Positions 18,512-25,920 of a stretch of DNA of 64,000 bases are shown here, piece after piece (position 1 is the first letter of the stretch; each line of letters begins with the position of its first letter). Where the stretch lies: contig NZ_ALAP01000033.1 of NCBI RefSeq assembly GCF_000280905.1, positions 16,349 through 80,348 on the forward strand. The letters run 5' to 3'. The notes beneath the pieces are model-generated. The model was not told the origin of the DNA, ran no database searches, and worked only from the letters and a program-made list of their open reading frames with translations. Source of the DNA: Streptomyces sp. AA1529 (GTDB taxonomy: Bacteria; Actinomycetota; Actinomycetes; Streptomycetales; Streptomycetaceae). Position numbers and translations under genes: made by a program.

Positions 18512-19549
18512 ATGAACACTCCTGCCGAGGTGTCGCCGGGGGCGCCGCCCTCGTCCGCGCAGCGGGCGGCAACCGTCGCGCTGACTGCGCTCGCCCCCGC
18601 TTCCTGGGGCACCACCTACGTCGTGACAACGGAACTGCTGCCGCCCGGCCACCCGTTGTTCGCCGGGCTGCTGCGCGCCCTGCCCGCCGGGCTGCTCGCC
18701 CTGGCCCTCACCCGGGTGCTCCCGCGCGGGCACTGGTGGTGGAAGGCCGTCGTCCTCGGCACGCTCAACATCGGCGCCCTGCCGCTGCTGTTCGTGGCGG
18801 CCGAACGCCTTCCCGGCGGCGTGGCCGCCACGCTGGGCGCCGCCCAGCCGCTGCTCGTGGCCGCGGCGGGAATCGCGGTGCTCCGCGAACGGCCGACGCT
18901 GTGGCGCCTGGCCTGGGGCCTGCTCGGCGTACTCGGTGTCGGCCTCGTCGTGCTCGGTCCGCAGGCCCGACTGGACCCCGTCGGGGTGCTCTCGGGGCTC
19001 GGGCACACCACCGCCATGGCCGGCGGTGTCGTTCTCACCAAACGCTGGGGGCGGCCGCCCGGCGTCGGCCCCATGGCGCTGGCCGGCTGGCAGCTGGCGG
19101 TCGGCGGCCTGCTGCTGCTCCCGCTCACCCTTGCCGTCGAGGGGGTGCCCGAGCGGATCGACGCCGGAGCCGTCGCCGGCTACCTGTGGCTCGGCAGCAT
19201 GGGCGGACTGATCGCCTATGCGCTGTGGTTCCGCGGCATCGCCACCCTGCCGGTCAGCGCCTCGGCGCCGCTGGTGCTGCTCTCCCCGCTGGTCGCGACC
19301 GTCATCGGCCTGGTGATGGGCGAGTCGCTGAGCCTGCCCCAGACCGGTGGTTTCGTCCTCGCCCTGATCGCCATGCTCGCCGCCCAGTTCGCGCCCGCCG
19401 ACCTGTTCGGGCGCCGCCGCACCCGCGGTTCGCCCGCCGCGGTCCCGGCCCGGGAGGACCGGCCCCGGGCCGCCCCGGTGCGCACCGGGGCGGAAGACCC
19501 CCTGCAAGCAGTCCGGGAAGACCGGCTGCCGGAAGGACGACCCCGATGA
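18512..19549 (+). CDS. EamA/DMT family transporter
   Basis: 345 residues with ten predicted membrane helices in two EamA repeats (about 20-145 and 155-295). The first repeat has the TYVVTTELLPPGHPLFAGLLR type segment, and SASAPLVLLSPLVA is typical of helix nine. The last 50 residues are a hydrophilic Arg/Pro-rich tail. It is probably a metabolite or drug exporter of the RhaT/YdcZ superfamily. It is divergent from the LysR gene, and its stop overlaps the next ATG by 4 bp, making a two-gene operon. Confidence 0.93.
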   Translation: MNTPAEVSPGAPPSSAQRAATVALTALAPASWGTTYVVTTELLPPGHPLFAGLLRALPAGLLALALTRVLPRGHWWWKAVVLGTLNIGALPLLFVAAERLPGGVAATLGAAQPLLVAAAGIAVLRERPTLWRLAWGLLGVLGVGLVVLGPQARLDPVGVLSGLGHTTAMAGGVVLTKRWGRPPGVGPMALAGWQLAVGGLLLLPLTLAVEGVPERIDAGAVAGYLWLGSMGGLIAYALWFRGIATLPVSASAPLVLLSPLVATVIGLVMGESLSLPQTGGFVLALIAMLAAQFAPADLFGRRRTRGSPAAVPAREDRPRAAPVRTGAEDPLQAVREDRLPEGRPR

Positions 19550-20217
19550 AGAAGACGATGACGATCGCCGTGCTCGGCGCCACCGGAATGGTCGGCAGCA
19601 GAACGGTCCGGGAGGCCGTAGCCCGCGGACACCGGGTGCTCGCCGTCTCCCGGAAGCCCGTCGGCGACGACCCGGCCGTGACACCCGTCGCGGTGGACGT
19701 GAGCGACGCGCACGCCCTGCGCGAGGTGCTGACCGACCCGCCGGGACCCGGCGCACCGGACGCCGTCGTACTGACCGTGCGGACCGAGCCGGCCGACCGG
19801 GAGTTCCTGGTCGGCACCACACGCACGGTGCTGGAGATCGCCGCGCGGCGCGGCATCCGCGTCCTCGTCGTCGGCGGCGCCGGGGCGCTGCGCAGCCCGG
19901 AGGACGCCGAACTGCTGGTGGCCGACAACCCCCGGTACGTGCCGGCCGAATTGCGGCCCGTCGCCACCGCCGGGGTGGCCCAGCTGCGGGCCTGCCAGGA
20001 GAGCGCCCACGCCGACTGGGTCTACCTGAGCCCGCCGGGCCTGCTGGAGCCCGGCGCCCGCACCGGCCGCTACCGCCGCGGCACCGGCACCATGCTGACC
20101 GCCGCCGACGGCCGGCCGTGGATCAGCGCCGAGGACCTGGCGGTGGCCGCACTCGACGAGTTGGAGAGCCCCGGGCCCGACCGCCACCTCACGGTCGTCC
20201 ACCGCGAAGCGGACTGA
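19546..20217 (+). CDS. NAD(P)-binding protein, atypical SDR (NmrA/HSCARG-like)
   Basis: 223 residues. The N-terminal TIAVLGATGMVGSRTVREA is a dinucleotide-binding GxxGxxG motif, followed by a conserved VVGGAGAL strand. No Tyr-x3-Lys SDR catalytic pair is obvious, as in NmrA-like redox-sensing or flavin-reducing atypical SDRs. It is coupled to the DMT transporter (ATGA overlap, with GGAAGGA upstream), so both are probably under the LysR protein. Confidence 0.88.
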   Translation: MKKTMTIAVLGATGMVGSRTVREAVARGHRVLAVSRKPVGDDPAVTPVAVDVSDAHALREVLTDPPGPGAPDAVVLTVRTEPADREFLVGTTRTVLEIAARRGIRVLVVGGAGALRSPEDAELLVADNPRYVPAELRPVATAGVAQLRACQESAHADWVYLSPPGLLEPGARTGRYRRGTGTMLTAADGRPWISAEDLAVAALDELESPGPDRHLTVVHREAD

Positions 20218-20225
20218 CCGCCGCA

Positions 20226-20265
20226 GGACCGGGGAACGGCCCGCAAGCCGGCCGTTCCCCGGTCC
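20226..20265. terminator. Hairpin terminator, 16-bp stem
   Basis: The arms 20226-20241 and 20250-20265 (GGACCGGGGAACGGCC and its complement) pair perfectly around an 8-nt loop. It begins 9 bases after the NAD(P)-binding gene stop and separates that operon from the sigma/CAP gene. Confidence 0.88.
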
Positions 20266-20421
20266 GGAACGGCCCGCCCCGCTTCCGCACTTCCCTTCCT
20301 CCCCGTACGGCCTCTCCCCGCCGGAGCCGGTGAAGAGATTTCTGTTATAGAAGTCCGATCCGCTCGTCTCTCCATATAGGTGGGGACAGATGTCCGAGCC
20401 CAGAGGGAGAGTGGAGAGAAC

Positions 20422-22002
20422 GTGAGCAGCAGTGTCATCGACGCCGCCGTGATCGAGGCGGCGCAGGCCGGGGACGAACGGGCACGGGAACTGGTCGCTG
20501 CGAAGTCCCTGCCGCTGGTCCACAACATCGTCGGCCGGAGCCTGCCCGGAGATGCCGACGTGGACGACGTCACGCAGGAGACCATGCTGCACGCGCTCGC
20601 CAAGCTGGACACCCTGCGCGACCCCGGCCGCTTCAGGTCCTGGCTGGCCGCCATCACCATGAACCAGATACGCGGCCACCGGCGGAAGGACCCGGGAGTG
20701 CTGCACGACACCGACGAGATCCGCGGACTCCCCGACCCCCGCGCCGACTTCGTCGACGCGACCATCACCCGGCTCGGACTCTCCGGCCAGTGCCGGGAGG
20801 TGGCCGAAGCCACCCGGTGGCTGGAGCCGGACGACCGGACGCTGCTGTCCCTGTGGTGGCTGGAGAGCACCGGGGAACTCACCAGGACGGACGTCGCGGC
20901 CGCACTCGAGATCACCCCCCAGCACACCGCCGTACGCGTCCAGCGGATGAAGGCGCAGCTGGAAGTGGGCCGGGTCGTCGTCCGGGCGCTGGCGGCCGAA
21001 CCCTCCTGCGTGCTGCTCCAGTCGCTCCTCGAAGGGTGGGACGGCGAACCGTCCGGACTGTGGCGCAAGCGGATCGCCCGGCACGCCCGCGAGTGCACCG
21101 TCTGCTCCGGCCACTCGTCCGGACTCGTCCCCGCCGAACGGCTGCTCGTCGGACTCGCACTGGTCCCTCCGCCGGCCGCGCTGTGCGCCCGCTGGACGCC
21201 GGGACACCCGGAGGTGGCGGCCGAGCCGACCGCAGCCGGACACTCCCTGGACTCCGCGCCCGGCCGGGCGTCGGCACGCCGGGCGCAGCAGCGCGGGCGG
21301 CGCGCCCGACGGCGCACGGCCCTCGCCGTCGCCGCCGTGCTGGCGACGGCGGGCGGCACCGGAGCCTTCCTGCTGATCCCCGACCCGCCCGAGGGCCGCG
21401 ACACCGCTTCGCCGACCCGCTCCGAGGACGGGATAGGGTCCCTCTCCCGGCCCAGCCCGTCGTCGAGCCCGTCCCCGAGCTCCTCGTCCGCCTCCCCCTC
21501 GCCCTCCGCCTCCCCCAGGACCACGTCGGCCAGTCCCTCGCCCTCCCGCACCGGGCCCCGCCGCACCCCGCGCCGTGCGCCCGCCACCCCGGCGCCCCCG
21601 CCCGCCGACCCGGCCGGCGGGAGCTACGCGCAGCAGGTGACCAGCCTGGTCAACGCCGAACGGGCCAAGAAAGGATGCGGTCCCGTCGGCAGCAACGCGA
21701 CCCTCGACAAGGCCGCGCTCGGGCACTCCCGCGACATGGACGCCCGCGACTACTTCTCCCACCAGAGCCCCGACGGCAAGGGCCCGGGCGACCGCATCAC
21801 CGCGGCCGGCTACCGCTGGAGCACCGTCGGCGAGAACATAGCCCGCGGCCAGCGCACCCCGGCCCAGGTCATGGAGGGCTGGATGAACAGCCCCGGGCAC
21901 CGGGCCAACATCCTCAACTGCTCCTACAAGGAGATCGGCGTCGGCTACCACGACGCACCGGGCGGCCCCTGGTGGACCCAGGCCTTCGCGGCGAAGGGCT
22001 GA
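20422..22002 (+). CDS. Sigma factor / zinc anti-sigma-like / transmembrane / CAP-domain fusion protein
   Basis: 526 residues with a mixed architecture. Residues about 1-190 are an ECF-like sigma-70 protein: region 2 (DVDDVTQETMLHALAKL) and region 4 (LTRTDVAAALEITPQHTAVR). At 221-228 is H-x3-C-x2-C (His221, Cys225, Cys228), the spacing of zinc-binding anti-sigma factors. A single hydrophobic helix lies at about 297-319 after an Arg-rich stop-transfer segment. A long Ser/Pro linker follows, then a CAP/SCP domain (about 401-526) with GHSRDMDARDYFSH and the SPGHRANIL motif. The CAP part should be extracytoplasmic. GTG 20422 follows GGAGAG; the frame is open to 20380. No separate anti-sigma gene is adjacent. 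Signal sensing by the CAP domain is my inference. Confidence 0.85.
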   Translation: MSSSVIDAAVIEAAQAGDERARELVAAKSLPLVHNIVGRSLPGDADVDDVTQETMLHALAKLDTLRDPGRFRSWLAAITMNQIRGHRRKDPGVLHDTDEIRGLPDPRADFVDATITRLGLSGQCREVAEATRWLEPDDRTLLSLWWLESTGELTRTDVAAALEITPQHTAVRVQRMKAQLEVGRVVVRALAAEPSCVLLQSLLEGWDGEPSGLWRKRIARHARECTVCSGHSSGLVPAERLLVGLALVPPPAALCARWTPGHPEVAAEPTAAGHSLDSAPGRASARRAQQRGRRARRRTALAVAAVLATAGGTGAFLLIPDPPEGRDTASPTRSEDGIGSLSRPSPSSSPSPSSSSASPSPSASPRTTSASPSPSRTGPRRTPRRAPATPAPPPADPAGGSYAQQVTSLVNAERAKKGCGPVGSNATLDKAALGHSRDMDARDYFSHQSPDGKGPGDRITAAGYRWSTVGENIARGQRTPAQVMEGWMNSPGHRANILNCSYKEIGVGYHDAPGGPWWTQAFAAKG

Positions 22003-22269
22003 GCCCGGTACCACGGCACGCCGTCCCGGTTCCGGGGATTCCGCTGCTGAACCGGGTCCGTCCGGGACCGGGCCCGGGTTCCGGACCGCGGCCCTCGTGC
22101 CCTCGGCGCCGACTGCGCCCGTGGCGTTCGATGCACGTGCTCCCCCGATGCACTCTGCAACGGCATGCACAGCTCGGGCGGGACGGTGGTGTCGAAGATG
22201 AAGGTCGTGCCGGCCGGGGAAGACCGTGACAGAGCTGACAGCCCCGGAGCCGCAGGTCAGGGCCTGGAG

Positions 22270-22338
22270 CTCAGCATTCGATGGCGTTCACCGCGAGCCC
22301 GCCGCGCGCGGTCTCCTTGTACTTGACCTTCACGTCAG
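22270..22338. repeat. Distal att-like repeat: duplicated 3' end of sdaA
   Basis: This stretch repeats the last codons of sdaA found at 25852-25920. The first 63 bases are identical at 59 positions, including a 34-bp perfect core (22299-22332 against 25881-25914), in direct orientation 3582 bp apart. Read leftward it encodes the SdaA tail [16 protein letters not shown] with the stop TCA at 22271-22273. It should be the original chromosomal sdaA end displaced by integration. Confidence 0.85.
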
Positions 22339-23330
22339 CCGCCTCCTGGAGGAGCTCCTCGACTTGCGGATTCACGCTCAGCTTGGTGACCGGCAGTGCG
22401 GCCAGGGACTTCTCAGGGACCTTCCGCCCCCGCCGGTTCGGGGCGAGCCAGGAGTCCATGGCCGCGAGGCCACGCCTGCCCGCCTCCGGCATGAAGTGAG
22501 CGTAGTGGTCGAGTGTGACCTTGGGGGAGGAGTGGCCGAGCCACTCTGCGAGGCTGACGATGGACTCGCCCGCTTCGAGTTGCACGCTGGCATAGGTGTG
22601 ACGCAGGACGTGGTACATATCCTCGCGGGACACCTCGTAGACGGGGTGCTTGCGGGCCCGTTGGCCGTGCTCTTCACCTTCTCGCCGACGATCTTGATCA
22701 GGCCGGCAGAGGCCAGCGCGGGCTTCCACGAGCGCTCGTTCCAGGTGTTGTACTTGATCGGGTTGTCGTGGGAAGTGGTGAGGACGAGGTTCACCGTCAC
22801 GGGTTTCCGCTGTCGGGCTTCCGACGGTGTCTCGGGAGCCTCGGGGGTTGCGCCACGGGAGAGTGCATTCGGTGGAGGGGAACCGCCGGAAATGCTCCCG
22901 AGCGCGCAGGGCTAGGTTCGGAGAGAGCGGAGCCGTCCTCGTCTTCTGCCCCTTCGGCAGGCAGAAGTATGGCCGGGCCTTCGCGTCCCAGCGAAGCTGC
23001 CGCCGGATGTGCACGACGCCAGCCTCGATGTCGAAGTCCTCTTCAGCGAGCCCGAAGGTTTCGCCTTGACGGAGTCCGGCTCCGAGCCCGACGTCGACCG
23101 CCAGGTGATACCGCTCCTGGAGGCCAGCCCGTACGGCGTCGACCGTCGCGCGGCGCCACGCTTTGGCCTTCTTCCGGGTACGCCTCGGAGCCTTCACCGT
23201 ACGGAACTGCTTGCACGGGCTCTTGAGGATGCGCTTGTCGTCGACGGCCGCATTGAAGATGGTCGTGAGGTGAATCCAGACCACCTCGGCGGTAGAGGCT
23301 TCGACCCGAAAGAGGAGCTGCCCCTTGAAA
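22271..23330 (-). pseudogene. Tyrosine site-specific integrase, frameshifted and N-terminally truncated
   Basis: The catalytic parts of a phage-type integrase are present but split between frames. From the right are the end of the core-binding domain (ASTAEVVWIHLTTIFNAA), the first Arg in GLRQGE, then a frameshift in a G5/C5 run near 22843-22850, a stretch in another frame (KPVTVNLVLTTSHDNP, WKPALASAGL), and a second frameshift near 22651-22665. It returns to the first frame for HVLRHTYAS (H-x2-R) and WLGHSSPKVTLDHYAHF (His and Tyr nucleophile). The N-terminal arm-binding domain, about 100 residues or more, is missing. The frame then runs into the duplicated sdaA end, so the predicted C-terminus equals the SdaA tail. 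Two sequencing errors cannot be excluded, but the truncation argues for decay. Confidence 0.85.
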
Positions 23331-23469
23331 GTATGACGAGGGTGACAGCTGCTGATGAGGCGGCCGCTGCTGCCGCGACCGGCAAGCTGTCGGAGCCCGA
23401 GAGGTAGGAACTGCGCCGGGTGCGCGAGGAGATTGCCCGCCGTCAGGCGGGGAACCCGACGCAATCGAT

Positions 23470-24482
23470 CTACGCCGCTGCCTGCAGCCCGCGTTGGGCC
23501 GCTCGCTCCGGGCCGCCACCCAGGAGCCAGGCCAAGAGCGCGGCAGCACTGGAACCCACGCCCACCCAGCAGGCGCCGTACCAGCCCCAGTGGTCGTATG
23601 CCTGCGCCGACAAGGCCGCCCCCGCGGCACCGCCCAGCGCGAACGAGGTCATGTAGCCGCTGGCGATACGTGCTCGTGCAGCGGGATTCACCTCGTACAC
23701 CACGCTCTGGTTGGTCACATGGACTGCCTGGATCGCTGCATCCATGATCACGGCGCCCACCACGAGCCAGACGATCTGGGTGCGGCCGACTGCCAGCACC
23801 CCGAAGGACAGGCCGAGCACAACGAGGCCGACGCCCGTCGACTGCCAGCGCCGGTGACGGAACCGGTCGATGAACCGGCCACCGGATGAGGTCATCAGCG
23901 CTCCAGCCACCCCCGACAGTGCGAAGACACCGATGCCCACCTGGCCGTACGGGAACGGCGGGCGGGCCAGGAGAAAGGCAATGCTGGTTCAGAAAGCCGT
24001 GAACGTCCCCATCGCGCAGGCACCCAGGAAGCAGCGGGTACGCAGGATCGGGTAGCGGCGGAACTGGGTCAGTACGGAGAGCACCTGGGTGCCGTAGGGC
24101 GTACCCAGCGCCGGTTTCTCTCCGGACACGAGGGAAGGGATGGCCAACGCCGCGGCGGCCATCAGCACGGCCGCCACCACGTACACGGTGCGCCATCCGC
24201 CCACCGCGGCGATGAGGCCGGCCACGGTTCGTGACAGGAGGATGCCGAAGAGCACCCCGCCCATGACGATGCCGAGCGCGCGCCCGCGTGTCGCGTCGTC
24301 GGCGAGACCTGCGGTGTACGCCGACAGGATTGGGAATCGCCACCGCACCCACACCGATCACGAAGGACAGCACCGCCCCAGACCACGGTGGGAGCCACCG
24401 CACTGCCCGCCAGAGCTAGGGGGTTGGCAGTGAACAGGCACGTCAGCAGCGTACGGCGGCGCATGATGTCTGCGGCAGGCAC
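23470..24482 (-). pseudogene. MFS transporter remnant with nonsense and frameshift mutations
   Basis: Major facilitator segments lie in order on the minus strand. GLADDATRGRALGIVMGGVL is the loop 2-3 signature, then helices through SGYMTSFALGGAAG to the C-terminus at 23470. A UGA at 23989-23991 interrupts the frame exactly where FTAF is followed by TSIAFLLARPPF; homologues, from memory, have Trp there, so UGG has become UGA. A frameshift near 24331 separates GVGAVAIP from ILSAYTAGL, and another lies near 24375. The first helices are missing. Intact, it would resemble arabinose-efflux-like drug exporters. Confidence 0.82.
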
Positions 24483-24517
24483 GACATCTCATCGGAGGTG
24501 GGGGAAGGGCGGCATTC

Positions 24518-24937
24518 TCATCGGTCGGCGCTGCCGGGCGGGACGACCCATTCGGTGGGTTGTCCGGTGAGGGAGGCGATCATGTCGAAGGCTCCGTCGT
24601 AGTGGAGGACCGTTCGCCGGTTCAGTTCCGCTGTGGCGGCGATCAGCAGGTCGGGGAGGGACAGAGCGCGGTGGAAGCCTGCGTTGAGAGCATGGCGCTG
24701 GATCTCGAGAGCGCGGGTGAAGGTGTCGTCGTCGTTGCGGAGGTAGTCGAAGGCATGGAGCCAGGTGCTGATCCGCGTTGCTTCTGAGCTGTCCCGTGCG
24801 GAGTGGATCATCTCGAACTCGGTGGGCTGAGATACCGCGAGGAGGTAACGCTCGTGCAGGGGCTTGAGCACCTCTTTGACGCTCGGTTTCGTCCAGCGGG
24901 CGAGGGCGGACTTGTCGATCAGGTAGCGGTCCTGCAT
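24518..24937 (-). CDS. vapC: VapC-type PIN-domain ribonuclease toxin
   Basis: 139 residues. The PIN acidic residues are visible: Asp in YLIDKSAL near the N-terminus, Glu in TEFEMIHSA, Asp in SLPDLLIAATAE, and a late Asp in YDGAFDMI. These bind Mg2+/Mn2+ for RNA cleavage in VapC toxins. The ATG overlaps the antitoxin stop by one base (ATGA), the usual antitoxin-first coupling. It lies inside the element at 22.3-25.9 kb, where the neighbouring integrase and MFS genes are broken while this one is intact. Confidence 0.92.
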   Translation of the reverse strand: MQDRYLIDKSALARWTKPSVKEVLKPLHERYLLAVSQPTEFEMIHSARDSSEATRISTWLHAFDYLRNDDDTFTRALEIQRHALNAGFHRALSLPDLLIAATAELNRRTVLHYDGAFDMIASLTGQPTEWVVPPGSADR

Positions 24938-25191
24938 CAGGCGGCCTGGCCCCCGTTGTGGTTGCCGCCGTGCTTGAGGGAGCCGTCGGCGTTGCGGGGG
25001 CCGGTGCTCTCGACGATCTCGCTGAAGTCGAGTTCGCCGGCATCCATGGCGTCGAAGAACTCCTGTCGCAGGTGTCGCTTGACGGCGTCTTCCATGGCGA
25101 GGCGGACGGCTTTGGCCTTCGTTTTGGTCCCGAAGATGCGCATGGCCTCGGTGACCATGTCTTCATCGAGGTCGATGACGGTTCTGGCCAT
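24937..25191 (-). CDS. vapB: VapB-type antitoxin
   Basis: 84 residues. The N-terminal RTVIDLDEDMVTEAMRIFG and KAVRLAMEDAVKRHL form a ribbon-helix-helix-like DNA-binding domain of the VapB family. The C-terminal part, with FSEIVE and a Gly/Asn-rich tail, should wrap the PIN toxin. ATG 25191 was chosen over the longer frame to 25248 because the family starts with M-x-RTVIDLDE. A palindrome at 25226-25262 just upstream is a likely autoregulatory operator. Confidence 0.92.
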   Translation of the reverse strand: MARTVIDLDEDMVTEAMRIFGTKTKAKAVRLAMEDAVKRHLRQEFFDAMDAGELDFSEIVESTGPRNADGSLKHGGNHNGGQAA

Positions 25192-25225
25192 GTGGACGGT
25201 CCCTTCGCAGATACTCTCGTGAGTA

Positions 25226-25262
25226 AAACGATACCATCTATCGACCATGGGAGATATCGTTT
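25226..25262. promoter_or_regulatory. Operator-like inverted repeat upstream of vapBC
   Basis: AAACGATA (25226-25233) and TATCGTTT (25255-25262) are perfect 8-bp inverted repeats separated by 21 bases, 34 bp upstream of the vapB start. The centre is A/T-rich compared with the surroundings, as expected for a promoter bound by the VapBC complex. Confidence 0.65.
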
Positions 25263-25567
25263 CGACCCGGAGGTCTCGTCGTGGAGGGAGACTGCGGCGT
25301 TCGTGGTGAAGTGCCGCCCGGTCGCTCCTTGCGGGAAATGGACAGTCGTCCTCATGTCAGGCTCCGCCCCTGCCAGGGTTCTCGTCAGAAGCGGTGGGAC
25401 GGCGAGAGGTTGCTGGTCAAGCAGCCCCGCCGGTGGACAGCCGGTGGACAGACGCCTTTGGACGCTGCATCACGGGGTAGCACGGTCAACCTGCCGCACA
25501 TGGTCTGATCAGGAGAAACGTCACTGGGCGGTACGACGGGGTACCACGCAGCATGAACGCTCGTGGT

Positions 25568-25593
25568 CTCGTAATGCGTAGGTCGGAGGTTCG
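25568..25593 (+). other. Partial tRNA-Thr(CGU)-like fragment
   Basis: CTCGTAA followed by TGCGT, AGGTC and GGAGGTTCG reads as the anticodon loop (CGT), 3' anticodon stem, variable loop, 5' T stem and first T-loop bases of an actinobacterial tRNA-Thr. The 5' half, the 3' T stem and the acceptor are absent, so no tRNA can be made. Such tRNA 3' halves are common att remnants. Confidence 0.55.
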
Positions 25594-25719
25594 TTGCTGC
25601 ATGCGTGCTAGACGTGTTGTCCGAGCGTCAGGCGTCAGGTCTGAGCTGGGCGGCCACGGTCGGGAGACGCGTCCCCCGAGGGACGACGACCTAACTGCGC
25701 AGGTCACTGACCGGATCTG

Positions 25720-25783
25720 CAGGGACATCCCAGAGACTTTTCAGGGACTTTCAGCTCTGTCACAGGGACTTCTGAGGGACTTT
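25720..25783 (+). repeat. Helically phased direct repeats, putative arm-type integrase/Xis sites
   Basis: Five copies of a CAGGGACTTT-like decamer start at 25720, 25731, 25742, 25763 and 25774 (CAGGGACATC, CAGAGACTTT, CAGGGACTTT, CAGGGACTTC, GAGGGACTTT). Intervals are 11, 11, 21 and 11 bp, one or two helical turns, so all sites lie on one DNA face. The array ends 98 bp before the 34-bp att core. Confidence 0.7.
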
Positions 25784-25851
25784 TTGCCGTACAGAGAGGC
25801 AAGCCCGTGACAGCGCTGAAAGACGCGGATCACCTGCTCGGAAGTGGCGCC

Positions 25852-25920
25852 CTCAGCACTCGATGACGTTTACCGCGAGACCGCCGCGCGCGGTCTCCTT
25901 GTACTTGACCTTCATGTCGG
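25852..25920. repeat. Proximal att-like repeat within sdaA 3' end
   Basis: This is the partner of 22270-22338. The 34-bp identical core is 25881-25914. It encodes the functional SdaA C-terminus, so the integrating element must have carried a replacement for the sdaA tail, as elements that target gene 3' ends do. Confidence 0.85.

Larger units (their letters stand above)
25263..25851. other. Gene-free end of the integrated element (putative attP arm)
   Basis: I see no convincing gene in these 590 bases; short open frames here lack Shine-Dalgarno sites and family features. The stretch holds two tandem copies of GCCGGTGGACA near 25430-25452, two copies of ACGGGGTASCACG (25472-25484 and 25536-25548), a tRNA-Thr-like fragment (25568-25593) and a phased repeat array (25720-25783). 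Together they look like a recombination control region. Confidence 0.6.

Noticed and set aside
22226..22915. 229-residue plus-strand frame over the integrase region
   Set aside because: The minus strand carries recognisable integrase motifs; this frame starts in unrelated sequence and has no domain.
24958..25581. Plus-strand frames opposite vapB and through the att arm
   Set aside because: Composition follows the antisense of VapB and then non-coding sequence; there is no start site or family match.
25881..25914. The 34-bp repeat as simple conserved coding sequence rather than an att core
   Set aside because: The second copy at 22299-22332 is not in a second serine dehydratase gene; only the tail is present, joined to an integrase frame. 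Site-specific integration explains this better.
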